A stretch of 64,000 bases of DNA from Prorocentrum cordatum (lineage: Eukaryota; Sar; Dinophyceae; Prorocentrales; Prorocentraceae), in assembly GCA_963575745.1 (NCBI GenBank), contig CAUYUJ010020189.1, forward strand, positions 1 through 64,000, given 5' to 3'. Shown in pieces: positions 18,198 to 29,387 of the stretch. The position numbers and the translations under genes were made by a program. Position 1 is the stretch's first letter. Every line of letters starts with the position of its first letter. Under the pieces are notes generated by a model. The model saw only the letters and a program-made list of their open reading frames with translations. It made no database searches and was not told where the DNA came from.

Positions 18198-20598
18198 TGG
18201 ACTCGGTGGATAGCGTCGTGTTCAACAAGCCTCTCGTCATGGGAAGATATTGGAGCAGCGACGCCGAGAAGTGGATCGTCATACCCGAGGAAGCCGACAG
18301 GTATCCGCCTCATCTGTTGAAGTTCGCACAGGAGATCTCAGCCAAGTTCCTGCACATGCCACGTCTTGACGGCATTCGCTATGGCACTGGTTGTTCCAGG
18401 ATACAGGCCATGCCCATGTGCAAGTACGGCGTACTTTTCTCTTGGGAGCGACGCAACAGCCCACGACATACGATAGCCGAAATCAGCCTTGAAGCAGGTC
18501 TCAACTTGAAGCGACGTTTCCCCAACATGTGGGGTGAGACCTCGTTCGCGCTGTTCCTCTGCAGCGGGATGCCAGCGGACGATCGTCCGCGACAGTACGA
18601 CATTCCAGACTTCAGCGATTTGTCAAGCATTCTACCTCCAGACACCGACATCTTTGATGACTTGAGCGCCACCTTGCCTTTCGACCTAGACGACCAGGAC
18701 ATCGAGCCTCCCGATCCTGATCCGCTTGTGCCGCCACCTCCAGACGATCACGCCACGATCAAGCGCAGCGAGGACGTCGCTCCTTCTCAAGGTCGGGGAG
18801 CGATCGGTCTGGCAATTCGTCGATCAGGACCGACGCCGAAGTTCGACCTCCGCCTGACAGCCCGCGCGAGCGTCAGGGACAGCGTGCCAATCGTTCCAGG
18901 AGTCGCTCGAGCATCTCGGGTCGAAACGACACACCATCGAGCATCGAGCACGATAAAGCACGACCTCCCGAGCGTCCGGGGCACCAGGCTAACCGATCGA
19001 GAAGTCGCTCAAGCATCTCTGGTCGGAACGACGCACCCTCGAGCATGGAGCGCGAGAACCCCTCGGTCGCAGACGACAGCATTCGGTCCTCATCGTTTCT
19101 TGACACCAGTCAGCAGAACCCCCGTAGCCTACGAGGTGGACGACGACCGAACCGACCGCGCGATCGAGACGGAGATGCGCATCAGTCAGGCCGCCCTGCT
19201 ACATTACAGTATCCAGAAGAAGAGCAGGAGCAGCCCACTATCGAATATCCAGCTCCGCCAGCTCCTGAGCACGATGATCTTCCTCAGCTACCGATGCTCG
19301 AGGGCGCTGGAGTTTCTGACCGCCCTCGCTCACGCCAGTTTGACAAGACAAAATACCCGGCCACTCCAGCAACGCCTCTTGTCGGAGACACCTCGGGCAC
19401 CAAGCACGTCACACCGCGTGAGGAACCATCGGCCAAGAGGACGAACACCAAGTCGACATCATCGACCTCGTCTAGCTCTGGGTCTGCTGGTCCTCAGGCC
19501 TCCGCCTCGTCAGGGAGCGCATCCGCTCCACCGCTTCCCCCGATTCTGGAGGAAGCACTTGCTCCTGCGGAGCCAGCGGCAGAGGGCCAGCCCACGCTCG
19601 AGTACAGCGACGAGTCGAGCCTACCGTCTTATCAGGGCGACTGGGCTCCACCTTTCTATTTCGACAAGGTCACCGACCACGCGCCTTGTGGATCCTACTT
19701 CCAGGAACGCCAAGACAGATGCGACCTGATGGACGACATGCACCAGGGGTACGACAAGGAAATGACGGAAGCAGGAACCGCCTTTCTCGCCTCGAGCTTC
19801 CCGGCGGCGGAGACATATCTTGCTGCTAATGGAACCTGGGCGGCGACAGCGGCTGGCGTTGGATTGCCAGGCCCCTGGCAGCACAGCACTTGCTTCTGGT
19901 TGGATGTGCGAGACGGCTCTTGTTCCAGGGTCGACGCCGAGACGGACAACTTCACTCCAGAAGAAATGGTTCGTTTCGAGGCGGGCATCCTGAAGGCCGA
20001 TCGCGCCGAGTTTGCCAATATCGTGAATCGCGACATCTTCAGGACCAAGAAGCTCGACCACACCAACACGTTGCCCATCAACTGTGTCTGGGTTCGCAAG
20101 TGGAAGTGGAAACAGGCGGCCGACGGCGCGTGGTCACGCATCATCAAGACCAGATTATGTTGCCGTGGCTTCCTGGACCCGCAGAAACACCTACTCGCAA
20201 AGCACAGCGCCACTGCCGCCAGACTCTCTCAGAAGCTCCTCGTCAGCGACGCAGCGAACAACAGCTGGGACATCGAGGAGTGGGACGTTGGCAGTGCTTT
20301 TCTGCAAGGTTTCAGTTTCGAACATCTGCAAGAAGCATGCCGGGCGCTGAAGGTACCGATGCCCGACATCAAGCGTAAAGTCATCATCGTTATTCCCGAC
20401 AATGTTTGGTTTCATCTTCGAGATCTCAAGTTTCCTGGAGCACCGCCCAGCAACTTCGCGGAATATGGTCTGGAATTTCTCAAAGCGATGCAGGGTCTCA
20501 ATGACGCGCCGCTTCTTTGGCAGCTATGTCTACGAGATTTCCTGACCAAGTTCACCTCTGCCAGAGTCTCTCACTACGACGGGAACTTCTACACCTGA
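18050..20598 (+). pseudogene. pol: Pol linker and reverse transcriptase (copia element 2)
   Basis: After 18050 the text moves to another frame (GDQYLHEGFIFYHSTLAVQ...), then shifts again at ~19060-19200 into the frame that runs to TGA at 20596. The linker is Pro/Ser/Arg-rich and low complexity. RT signs: LPINCVWVRKWKWK...KTRLCCRGFLD (entry region), WDVGSAFLQG (first catalytic Asp) and AMQGLNDAPLLW. The frame would continue across the single TGA into VLVGEATLHVDDASVAG, where HVDD stands for YVDD. Confidence 0.75.
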
Positions 20599-21227
20599 CA
20601 CGACGCGGAGAATGTCTTGGTCGGTGAAGCTACTTTGCACGTGGACGACGCCAGCGTTGCGGGAGAGACTGAGTTCAAGAAGGTGCTGTTCGTTAAGATG
20701 GAACAGCGCTTTGGCAAGTTATCGGTGGTCAAGCCTCCTATGCAGCACGTTGGCATCACGTACGAAATGGTCACGAACGGCTACAAACTTCATCAGGCAG
20801 AATTTGCTAAGGCCAACAAGCTCGTCGAGATACCCAAGGGCGCCAAGGGCGACGCCAAGCTTACGCCGGCACAGACGACCACTGCGCGGTGCTGTTGGTG
20901 CGCTACTGTTCTTGTGCTATGCCAGTGTGGGCATTCTTGCCGACATGGTTGTCTTGCAGCAGCGCGTCTGCAGCGCGAAGATCGTTCACCGGAAGATGGC
21001 GAATGCAATCACGAGGCGAGCTTGGCAGTACTCTCATCTTGGTCTGATATTCTTGAAGTTGGAGCCACCCTATTATGGTTGCAGCAGCCGATGCCAGTCA
21101 CGCAAGCAGTGAGACATCGTACGCAGTTGAGGGTCAGATGGCTATCAAGATGACCGACCGAGTGCATGGCCTCAGCTCCTCTGGAAAGATCAAGCCAGAC
21201 TGGAGCAATGGATATGGGCACTGCCTG
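20599..21227 (+). pseudogene. pol: RT end and first half of RNase H (copia element 2)
   Basis: Three frames are needed: 20617-20880 (HVDD motif and after), 20885-21040 (RGAVGALLFLCYASVGILADM, the copia post-RT connection), and 21040-21227 (LVAAADASHASSETSYAVEGQM, with the first RNase H Asp). The text stops at the left end of the inserted DNA transposon. Confidence 0.7.
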
Positions 21228-21247
21228 TACTGTGGTGAACCTGGGGG
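21228..21247 (+). repeat. Left terminal inverted repeat of the DNA transposon
   Basis: 20 bp, pairing with 34970-34989 at 18 positions. It starts TACTG, one base different from the CACTG start common in CACTA-type elements. Short direct repeats follow at 21260-21330. Confidence 0.8.
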
Positions 21248-21788
21248 TTGAGTTGGGTTGTAAGGTACTTGCAATGTAGTTGTAAGGTAGTTGTAAGGTA
21301 GCTGCAACATAGTTGCCAGTCGGTTAAGCGTTTGTAAGATCAGGTATCTTACATAGCTACCTTAGCAGGTCGCATAACATCTGCATCAGTTGGCCAGCAC
21401 TCGTCTTACCTTATCTTGACTTAGGCCGAGTTGCAACTTGACGCAGCGACATTTTGTTGGTGGTTGAAGAGGGATTTGAACAATGTTAAAGTCAGAATGC
21501 CACTTCACATTTTTGTATGCGGGTGGGGCCCGCATTGCTCCTTTTTGATTTTCAAACGTTGCCCACGGGGCAATTATGAATTGAATATTTCAAATGCGCG
21601 AAGACGCATCAGTCGCTGGATTCTGTGCCAAGTGGCAATTGCACGCTCGACGAGCGACTCCGCGATTAAGTTTGGTCCGCGCTTGCAGCAACTGCATTCT
21701 CCACGATGCGTCGCAATTCGTTTTTTTTTTTTTCATGCATCATGCATGCATTCGGCACAACGCGTGGCATTATTTCAAGTGGGACCAC

Positions 21789-21809
21789 ATTATATATATA
21801 TATAAAAAA
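21789..21809 (+). promoter_or_regulatory. TA-rich tract before cargo ORF 1
   Basis: An alternating TA run followed by seven A, immediately upstream of an ATG. It resembles a TATA element, but dinoflagellate promoters are often TATA-less, so the role is uncertain. Confidence 0.3.
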
Positions 21810-21908
21810 ATGCTGTCGCAGCATTGGGACTTGCAGTGGCGATGTGTAGGCGTGTCAGGCTCGAGCTCGCTTCTCTCTTCTGCAGCTGCTGCATTTCCAG
21901 TGCGCACG

Positions 21909-22592
21909 ATGCAGAATTTCTATCCGCGGGAGCTGGTGGATTTCATTAGCGGGCGCATCGAGATGCATCGCGATGGCAAGCTTGCCCCGATCACAGCTTG
22001 GAAGGATTGCGTCGACCGCCTTTTGAAGGAAAAGGTCGCCAAGCAGATCGTCGCCGAGGCTGACGAATTCATGATCCATCCCTCGAACCGTTCTGGTCTT
22101 GGCGTGAACGCCTACAACGTCCACAGGGTTGGCGCCATGCTCAGCAAGATCGGCGTTGACCCTGCAGAGCTCGAGAAGGCTGTTGCGTTCGAGCGCATGC
22201 CCACGGATCCGATGAGGTCGTCCCAAGTTTCATTCAATCAAAAGTTGATCTCGTCCAGCAAGGGCATGCTGGCGCCGATGACGGGCGCGGAGAGGTTCTG
22301 CTCGGTGGGGACGGGCCACACCACGCAGTTTTTCAAGGCAGTGAAGGCGGGTTGTTCCACCCCTGAACCGACCCTCGCCGACCCGACTAGTCGGGAGATG
22401 AACGCCGAGACGTTGTCCAATGACGTGCGTTTCCACGACGCCCTCAAGAAGGGCTGGCGTTGGACCGTCCTGCCGTGGCAGGCAGAAATCACGTGGCCGC
22501 ACCTTCCAGATTTGGCACAGCGTGCCCCCAACGCGAGCAACAACGTTGCCAGTTTGATGTCGGAGCTCGAAGTGTGCGTGAGCATTGCATAA
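21909..22592 (+). CDS. Cargo ORF 1 of DNA transposon, unknown
   Basis: About 227 codons from ATG at 21909 (MQNFYPREL...); an earlier ATG at 21810 directly follows a TA-rich tract. No family recognised. The protein is soluble-looking and mixed in charge. The reading ends shortly after ELEVCVSIA at a TAA. A GT following CTCGAA near 22574 and AG-ended segments downstream allow, but do not prove, splicing into the next ORF, which has similar composition. Confidence 0.55.
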   Translation: MQNFYPRELVDFISGRIEMHRDGKLAPITAWKDCVDRLLKEKVAKQIVAEADEFMIHPSNRSGLGVNAYNVHRVGAMLSKIGVDPAELEKAVAFERMPTDPMRSSQVSFNQKLISSSKGMLAPMTGAERFCSVGTGHTTQFFKAVKAGCSTPEPTLADPTSREMNAETLSNDVRFHDALKKGWRWTVLPWQAEITWPHLPDLAQRAPNASNNVASLMSELEVCVSIA

Positions 22593-22843
22593 TTTGCAGA
22601 ACCGATGCCACCTGGGTCTTCTTTCGGCGACTGCGTTGATGCAGTGAAGACGAACCAGCCTCCGTGCCAGGCAGGCTACTCGGGAATGCATGTCTTGCAA
22701 ATGCGCGCGGCGCACGCGGGCGCGGCCACGGCGCGTTGAAACGCCAGCAACACGTTGCCGATTGCGTTTATCCGACATGCGTCTTGCATGCAGTCTGCGC
22801 TGTGGCCGCGCGCGCCTGTGCCGCGCAGCATCTGCATGGGGGG

Positions 22844-24298
22844 ATGAGTGTCCGCCGAGAGGACTACGTCGATAAGATTGGCAAGCTCGCAACGCACTGT
22901 GGCGGGGGATCTGGCGTCCCGTTGGTTAAGTTCATTGATCGGTTTGGCAAGATGCACGGTGCTAACAAGAAGCTCGGGCAGGATTTCGTTACGTCAGTTG
23001 TCGACGTCAATTTCGGTGATCTCGAGCCGTGCGTCTTCCCGCGCATCGCAGGCATCCTTGCGAACCTTGCTTCCGATAAGCAGTCGGACGGCGTGGCGAA
23101 GCTATTGGTCCCCAGCGACGTTGAGAGGTTGAAAGGCAAATCCGTCAAGGACAAAGCGATTGCGCTCGACAGGGACCTTTCCAAATGTTATCGCATCGCA
23201 GGCTCCCTGCGCGACAGCGGCCACATCGATCTAGAGCAGCATGACATGCTGGTTGGGAAGTTCTTCACTCGTTCAATTTTGCGCTTAGTCGGGAAGGGCA
23301 AGCAAGGGCCAGAGGGCGTCGTGTATGAGAGCCAGGTTCCGATTATCTCAGACTTCGTACCGGAGGCAGCCAGCATGTCTGGCTGCGGCGTTGTCATAGA
23401 CACAGACGGCGAGTGGACACCTCATGCGCCTCTTGAAGCCAGCGAGCCGCATTCTACAGATGACAGGATGGTCGTGATGACCTGAGAGGACCTGCGCAAC
23501 CCAGAGCGCATCTTGGCAACCAAAGGTTTCACTGTTGGGAGCGTCGTGTTCGAGCGCGCCGTGAGCGCGAATGCGGGGCTGTACAAGATAGCGTCCATCA
23601 GTTCAGCCGAAGTAACCATGGGGCAGCTGATTGCATTTACTGAGCCAACGTTTGACGTGAAGGTCGCCCTCGCGCTCTTCTCTAAGGAGTGGGCGTCGTA
23701 CAAGGGCAGCGTGCCCTTTGCAGCGCCGATGTCTGCAGTGACGTGCGCTTCGGCGCATCATCTGATGAAGTTGGATGAGGCGCGTTGCACTGTGTTCAAA
23801 GCCCTCAAAGATTTCGAGTTGACTGCCAATGGTGGCACGATGTTGCAATACGGCCTTACCCCCAGCGTCGTCGTCGCTGCCCAGAAGATCGAGAAGGGCA
23901 AGCTCGTCCTTGCCCCGCTCTCTGAGCTGAACAAGATCAAGGCAGAGCCGTCGCAGGTCGCGGTCCAGGTCGAGTGCGGGTCCGCAGTGCTGCACGCATC
24001 GCCCCCGACGAGGGCGGCCGATCAGCAGAAGGCCGAATCAGAAGATGGCTTCTTCATTCCTTATTGGTGGGTTCGGGAGACGGACAAAGAGGACCTTGCC
24101 AACGTGGCCCTCGTTCAACAGAGCACCGTCCAGATCAGTTTCAAAGCGTGCAAGAATACCAAGACCTTGCAGCAGTTCGACAAACTGCTCGTTTATAAAG
24201 CCAAGGAGCACCATGCGCTTGTGCAGTCTGCAAAGAGGGTCAAGCTCTCGGAGGGGGATGCCAAGCCTAAGGGCAAGGCTAGGGACAAGAAGAGCTAG
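22844..24298 (+). pseudogene. Cargo ORF 2 of DNA transposon, one in-frame TGA
   Basis: One frame runs from ATG at 22844 to TAG at 24298 (~484 codons), broken only by TGA at 23483 after DDRMVVMT; the text continues EDLRNPERILATKGF in the same frame. CGA to TGA would explain the stop, but readthrough or recoding cannot be excluded. No domain recognised. The C-terminal tail is Lys-rich (KPKGKARDKKS), nuclear-localisation-like. Confidence 0.55.
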
Positions 24299-24828
24299 GC
24301 CTTCCCCAAATGGCGACGGGCAGCTGCCAATTCCATCGATTTAGTGCGACCACCATTCGCTCTCTGTTTGATTGCGCTGCAGCGCAACGCGTCCCGCACG
24401 GTGTGCGAATGGCGCAGGTTAAAAGCGCCATGCGACGCGCGCGGCATACACATGCAACGCTATCACATTTGAGATATCGCCCAGTTGTGTTGCAAGGGCA
24501 TACCACCGACCCCTCTCCGCAGCACTCATGCATGCTGTCGTTTGCGGGAGAGGCGCGGGTGGAGCCATAACAAGGGATATGCGAAAACACACATGCTCAA
24601 CGTTACACCTGCAACTCTAATGTCTCTCCGTCTTTCCATATCTCTCCATCTCGATCAATGCGTTGTTCCGTCACTCTCTCCCCTCTCAACATCTGTCTTG
24701 ATCATGCCATCCTCGCTTTCGCGCGTCCGACTCCTCATGCGCGTGCCACGCGCACCGTCCATTGATGGCCCGCTTGCCAGGCGTGTTGTCTCGAGCGCTG
24801 CGCGCGTTGTGTTCGTGGGCCGTGGCGC
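24299..24828. other. Intergenic, no feature seen
   Basis: Only short shadow frames. A pyrimidine-rich patch lies at 24615-24720. No repeat or coding signal recognised. Confidence 0.4.
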
Positions 24829-25512
24829 ATGTCCACGCTGGAATGTTCGGTTGCTTGGAGGCTTGAGGTCAATGTTGGCGATCGCATGTGGGCCCCCAGG
24901 GCTGTTCAGACATGCAGCGACGACGTGTGCGCCATGGTGCACCCATGCGATTCCAGTTTGATCAAATCTTTGTTGCTCTGCTCTGGGGAGGAATGCCCCA
25001 AGTCTACGGCCAGGCCATCTCTCGCCAACGCTCCTGGGTACAAAGCACTTCTTGCTGCGAGGAACGACCTCCTTCGTGAAGATGCTGCACCTATGCGCAA
25101 CCCCCCGCGGCGCCTCTTTGCTCAGAGGAGCAGTCCGAAGCGGAGGCCCAAGCCAAAGCGTAAATCACGCCGAGAGATCAGGGCCCAGAGAGAGGGGCCG
25201 CCCATTGTGATGGACGTCGAATTGCCCTCAGTCGGCGACGCGTCCTTCCCATCGGTCAAGATGCTGCTCCCAGTCAGGAGCACCGACCACATGTGGGTCA
25301 ACGCTTCCGACGACTCCATCTGCACGCTCGTGCAATACATCTTCGCGCACGGCGTCACGACCGCCACCGTCACATCAAAGAGGTCGCATTACAAGAGGGG
25401 CGGTGCCGACGATGAGGATGAGGACGCCAGCGCGCTGCAGGACAAGAGTGATCACGAGGTCAACGATAGTGATGCACGTGACCGTGCAGATGCTCCAAGT
25501 CGCGATTGTTAG
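24829..25512 (+). CDS. Cargo ORF 3 of DNA transposon, unknown basic/acidic protein
   Basis: 227 codons. A very basic Arg/Lys block in the middle (~residues 90-122) could bind nucleic acid or act as a nuclear signal, and the C-terminus is Asp/Glu-rich. No family recognised. Upstream in-frame ATGs are absent; the ATG at 24829 is the first. Confidence 0.45.
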   Translation: MSTLECSVAWRLEVNVGDRMWAPRAVQTCSDDVCAMVHPCDSSLIKSLLLCSGEECPKSTARPSLANAPGYKALLAARNDLLREDAAPMRNPPRRLFAQRSSPKRRPKPKRKSRREIRAQREGPPIVMDVELPSVGDASFPSVKMLLPVRSTDHMWVNASDDSICTLVQYIFAHGVTTATVTSKRSHYKRGGADDEDEDASALQDKSDHEVNDSDARDRADAPSRDC

Positions 25513-25923
25513 GATCACGCGGCCAATGTTTCACACCGGCACCTGCCAGTGCGTACCAGCAATTGTTCGCGTATAAATAAAATGCATAGAGGCATGCAGC
25601 GTTGCTCCGTTGTTTTGCGCATGCCTGTCTTCAGCGATACGTTGCTCGACATTTGCAGTGTCAGATGCGCTCACCGCATGTTTGCCAAGCTTGGCCATTC
25701 ATTTGCTTGCAGCACCTCCACCTCCTCCTTGAGTGCACCCTCGCCGCATTGCCGTTTGTGCTCCAGCCTTTCGCGGCTATAGCTGCGCCAGCCTGCGGCG
25801 CCGCGGGCCTGCCGAGGCCCCCGCGAGCCCCTCGAGGGCTTCAGGCGCGGCCCCGCGCTCGGGCGCTCGACGCCATGTCGGCTGCGCGCGAGCTCCTGGC
25901 TGGGCCAGCGCCACCGGCAGCTG
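25513..25923. other. Intergenic, no gene seen
   Basis: Contains an A/T-rich TATAAATAAA-like string near 25572. Open frames here run in several phases with low-complexity composition. Confidence 0.35.
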
Positions 25924-26730
25924 ATGCTGGCCAGCAGGGCGACGCCCAGGAGATTACACGCGGTAAAATTTATCAACCCGCCCGTCTTCGCCAAGCTCAC
26001 GCTGATCCGTCGTGCGCCGATCGCGGCCCACGACGAGGCAGCGCGAGCGTGGATTGCACAGACGGTGGCGCGCTGGGCGCGCCATCGCTGCAGCTCCCAC
26101 TGCAAAATGAGGCCCCGATGGGCCTCGTGGAGGGGGCTTGCGCGCCCCAACCAACCGGATTGTTTCTTTTTTTGGTCGGCCTCCGCCGAGGGCGACGCCA
26201 AGACGGCCAAGCGTGCCAAGCCGTCGCGGCCGCGCAGCATGGACTTCCAGATGCTGCTCACCGCAACGGAGGCGCGCAAGGGCGAGCGCGTGGCCAAGTT
26301 CGCGGACAGCCTCGCGTTCAGGAGGCTGCAGGGCAGCAACGAGGACGCCAACGACGGCCTGGTGCAGTACCTGCAGGGCGTGCACTACAAGGTGGGTTAC
26401 GTGAACGGATCGCCGATCTATCGGCAGGAGCCTGGCGCGCTCGACGGGGCCAACAGCAGCGAGCTCTTCTTGGTGTACATTGTGCATGCGGACGAGGAGC
26501 ACACCTTCTCGCGCTGGGTGGTCTCCAGCACGTTGGACGTGGGTTCGATCTTGTACTACCCCGACGGCTGCGTGTACGCCAGCGGGATCGGCGACCAGAC
26601 GACGTGGCCGACCGAGCTCGTCAAGGCCAGGGGGCGGGCGGGGGAAGGGGTGGGGGAGATTGAATTTTGCAGTGCGCCTGCAACAGCGGTTGGCCTACGA
26701 CGGCCCATGGGGACGACTGGGCCCATATAG
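25924..26730 (+). CDS. Cargo ORF 4 of DNA transposon, unknown
   Basis: A frame of 268 codons whose convincing part is ~26240-26620 (MDFQMLLTATEAR...LQGVHYKVGYVNGSPIYRQEPGAL...RWVVSSTLDVGSILYYPDGCVYASG). This segment resembles a compact beta-rich domain. The N-terminal part is biased and the C-terminus runs into low-complexity G-rich sequence, so the real exon may end near 26625. Function unknown. Confidence 0.45.
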   Translation: MLASRATPRRLHAVKFINPPVFAKLTLIRRAPIAAHDEAARAWIAQTVARWARHRCSSHCKMRPRWASWRGLARPNQPDCFFFWSASAEGDAKTAKRAKPSRPRSMDFQMLLTATEARKGERVAKFADSLAFRRLQGSNEDANDGLVQYLQGVHYKVGYVNGSPIYRQEPGALDGANSSELFLVYIVHADEEHTFSRWVVSSTLDVGSILYYPDGCVYASGIGDQTTWPTELVKARGRAGEGVGEIEFCSAPATAVGLRRPMGTTGPI

Positions 26731-27239
26731 GGCTCGATGGGCTATCGCCCCCCCCTCCTACTCCTCCGCCTCCTCCTCCTCCTCCTCCTCCTCCTCTTTC
26801 TCATGCCTCCCCTCTTCATCTTTTTTCCTTCAGCCTCGTCCAGCTTCCTCCTCCCTCCTCATGCCCTTGTCTTTCCTCCCTCCTCTCCCCTTCCTGCTTC
26901 AGGGCAGATGCGTTTGTGACCCCGCTGCCCCCTTTCCCACGGGCGGGAGGCCGTCGCGCGTGGAAAAACATACCATTGCCGACCAAAACGGGCCATGCAA
27001 ACAACACGTTGTTTTTCGTATTTTGTGAGATCGCGTTCTGGCGCGTTCGGTGTGTTTTTCCACGCGCGACGGCCTTCCGCCCGCGGGAAAAGGGGGCAGT
27101 GGGATCACAAACGCACGCTGGCTCGGCGGAGGGCTGGCGACAAAGAGGGGCGGGGGGGGGGCAACCGTCAAACCGAAGGGGGGGGGGGGAGCCGCCAAAC
27201 CGAATCTCGGGCGGCCAAAGAAGGGATGGGGAGCTGTAA
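26731..27239. repeat. Low-complexity stretch with a repeated segment
   Basis: A CTC-rich microsatellite (26760-26900) is followed by two related ~90-bp stretches (26920-27010 and 27050-27130) sharing a CACGGGCGGGAGGCC / CGCGACGGCCTTCC type sequence in opposite orientation. It probably represents an intron or inserted inverted repeat between cargo exons. Confidence 0.45.
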
Positions 27240-27899
27240 GGGAAGGAGGACGAGGAGGAGGATGAGGAGGAGGGCGATGAAGGGGATGATGATGAGGAGG
27301 AGGAGGAGGAGTCGCCCGAGGGCCTCACGGATGAGCCGCTGCACTTCCTCGAGGTCGTGCACTACGCCGAGTTTCTCGAGAAGATGCTCGACGAGCAGGC
27401 CGCAGCTGCGGCAGCGCTTGCGCCTGCGGCTGCGCCTGATGCAGCGGCGGCTGCAGGGGGCGGCATCATCAGGGCGTGGCCTGCTGCGAAGAAGCAGCCG
27501 AAGCCGCCATCGACGCCACCGCCCTCGGTGCTCGCGCCGCCGCTCCCGCCGCCGCCCGCGGCGCCCACGCCGATGGACCACCGCTACAACAAGGGCGCCG
27601 TCGGCGGCGAGCAGGTGCGCGGCGGCTGGTCGGCGAGGCTCATGCGCTCGGCGGACAAGTACGCCGCCGAGGACTGGGCAGGGTGGGACGCAGTGATCGC
27701 GGCCATGGCCAGTGGCGAGATCCAGAAGGGCAGCGGCTGGTTCGCCGACCAGGGCGAGAAGGCCATCGAGGCCTACAAGAGTGCCGACTACGACACGGTC
27801 GAGCGCATCTTGGCCGAGGCCCGCGAGCGCTTCGACTCGAAGGGCCAGGGCAAGGGCAAGGGCAAGGACAAGCCCAAGTCGGGCAGATTTCCACTTTGA
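27240..27899 (+). CDS. Cargo ORF 5 of DNA transposon, acidic start and Ala/Pro linker
   Basis: The frame is open from 27240. It begins with an acidic Glu/Asp run encoded by GGA/GAT repeats, then SPEGLTDEPLHFLEVVHYAEFLEK, an Ala/Pro-rich linker, and a small helical C-terminal domain (DWAGWDAVIAAMASGEIQKG...DTVERILAEARERF) ending in Gly/Lys repeats. It may be the downstream exon of cargo ORF 4. No known family. Confidence 0.45.
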   Translation, partial: GKEDEEEDEEEGDEGDDDEEEEEESPEGLTDEPLHFLEVVHYAEFLEKMLDEQAAAAAALAPAAAPDAAAAAGGGIIRAWPAAKKQPKPPSTPPPSVLAPPLPPPPAAPTPMDHRYNKGAVGGEQVRGGWSARLMRSADKYAAEDWAGWDAVIAAMASGEIQKGSGWFADQGEKAIEAYKSADYDTVERILAEARERFDSKGQGKGKGKDKPKSGRFPL

Positions 27900-28023
27900 G
27901 AAGCTGGTGGGCGTCTCCGAGGCGCTCTCGTTCCTCTCTGAGGTGATGGGGGCGCTGCTATGAGGCACGTCGGCTTCGCAGCTGACAATGGCCGTGGGTG
28001 AACCACGGCGACTGCGCCCACGC

Positions 28024-28218
28024 CACTTCAAAGTGTGATCACATTGTGAAGTGTGTAGTCGGCCTCACTTGGAAGTGTGATCACACTTTGAAGCGCGATG
28101 ACACCTCACTTCAAATTGTATTCACACTTTGAAGTAACAGGTTATGCGCTTCGAAGTGTGATCGCACTTTGAAGTGACGTCGCCTCCGCACTTCAAAGTG
28201 TATTCACACTTTCAAGTG
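28024..28218. repeat. Array of five 30-bp palindromes, ~41-bp spacing
   Basis: Copies start at 28024, 28066, 28107, 28147 and 28189 (intervals 42, 41, 40, 42). Each is a near-perfect inverted repeat whose left arm is CACTTCAAAGTGTG-like, centre ATC or ATT, and right arm the complement. Arms vary between copies but pairing is mostly retained. The linkers of 10-12 bp are unrelated to one another. Spacing is close to four DNA turns. Possible roles are a dimeric-protein binding array or foldback RNA/DNA; none is established. Confidence 0.85.
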
Positions 28219-28836
28219 TTGTTATGCGTCCAGGCTCGTGCAGAGCATAAGAGATAGATTTGGCTGATCGCAGGCTCTGAGGCAGGCGCCATGACGCGCT
28301 GCCGCCTGCGCGGTTGCCACACATTCGCGTGGCCTATAGGAGGCCGCGCGCGATCCCAGCGGGATGATCGACCGCTCGTGGATCTGTGAACCACACCTCC
28401 CTCCGCCTCGCGCGCCTTGTCTCCAGCCGCCCTCACTCCCTCCGCCACATACTGCATCGCCCTCCGATGCAGTCCTCATTCTCGTGACAACGCTTGTTGC
28501 ATCGCCTCCCGCTGCTCTCCGATTCGCCAGATGTTCCTGAGATTGCGCATCATGTTGCTGCCCATTGCTTCCCTGTGACCGCCCGAGGGCTGCAGTCCAC
28601 TGCGTTCGCGCCCGACGGCAGTGTCTGCAGTCTACTGCATTAGCGCCCGACGGCAATGGCCGCAGTCTACTGCATTCGCGCCCGACGGCAAGGGCTGCAG
28701 TCTACTGCATTCGCGCCCGCGGGGTGGGGATGGGGAGGGGCATGTGGGGATGTAGTGTAGCTGGTTTGCTCAAAGTGTTAGCGCGCACTCATCGCGCCTT
28801 CTCGCGCTCGCTTGAGCTCCTCGCGCCTCCTTCGCG
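28219..28836. other. Noncoding segment with a 35-bp minisatellite
   Basis: No gene. 28588-28720 holds ~3.7 copies of a 35-bp unit, GCAGTCTACTGCATTCGCGC plus CCGACGGCAAGGGCT. Each unit itself contains the short palindrome GCAGT-CTA-CTGC. Confidence 0.6.
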
Positions 28837-29211
28837 ATGGCGCCGAAGGTGCGGGCTGACGCGGCGGCGCCGCCGCATGTGCCGCGGGCGCTGCGGCCGA
28901 GCGAGAAGGAGCAGATGAAGGCCAAGATCCGCGACCTCACGAAGAGTCGCAACGAGTGGAAGGAGATGGCCCTCGGCCTCAAGCGCTTCGTCGAGGGTGT
29001 GGCCAACAAGTCGGAGCAGAACAAGTACGCGAAGCAGGTCTTCGTCGACGCGCGGCGCCTGTGGACTGGCTCGCGCTCATGCGCCACGCAGTCGAAGCCG
29101 ACGTCGCTCGGTCGGCTGCAGCGCCTTCAACGTATCCCAGAGGTCATGACTGCGCCGACCTCGTCGCCTTCATCTGATATCCCAGAGGTCACGGCTGCGC
29201 CGACCTCGTGA
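28837..29211 (+). CDS. Small cargo ORF 6 of DNA transposon
   Basis: 124 codons from ATG in good context (GCGATGG). Residues 20-75 are charged and helical (PSEKEQMKAKIRDLTKSRNEW). The C-terminus is made by a duplicated IPEV-TAAPTS repeat. No family recognised. Confidence 0.4.
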   Translation: MAPKVRADAAAPPHVPRALRPSEKEQMKAKIRDLTKSRNEWKEMALGLKRFVEGVANKSEQNKYAKQVFVDARRLWTGSRSCATQSKPTSLGRLQRLQRIPEVMTAPTSSPSSDIPEVTAAPTS

Positions 29212-29320
29212 GCAGCCAGGTGGACCTCGTGAGCACGTCGTGCCTGTGCAGCCAGGTGGACCTCGTGAGCACGTCGTGCCTGTGCCGACCTCGCGAGCAC
29301 GTCGTGCCTGTGCGTGGCGC
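29207..29320. repeat. 36-bp tandem repeat
   Basis: About 2.5 copies of a unit beginning CAGCCAGGTGGACCTCGTG and ending CGTCGTGCCTGTG. It overlaps the end of the small ORF. Confidence 0.65.
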
Positions 29321-29387
29321 ACGGGAAGGTCATCGCGTTGTGCATGAGGTGGGCGCGTTCCGCACCAGGCGGAGCGCCGTCTTTCTA

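Noticed and set aside
28837-29211. Small ORF as a known DNA-binding protein
   Set aside because: Only a charged helix and a repeat-made tail are visible; no family assigned.
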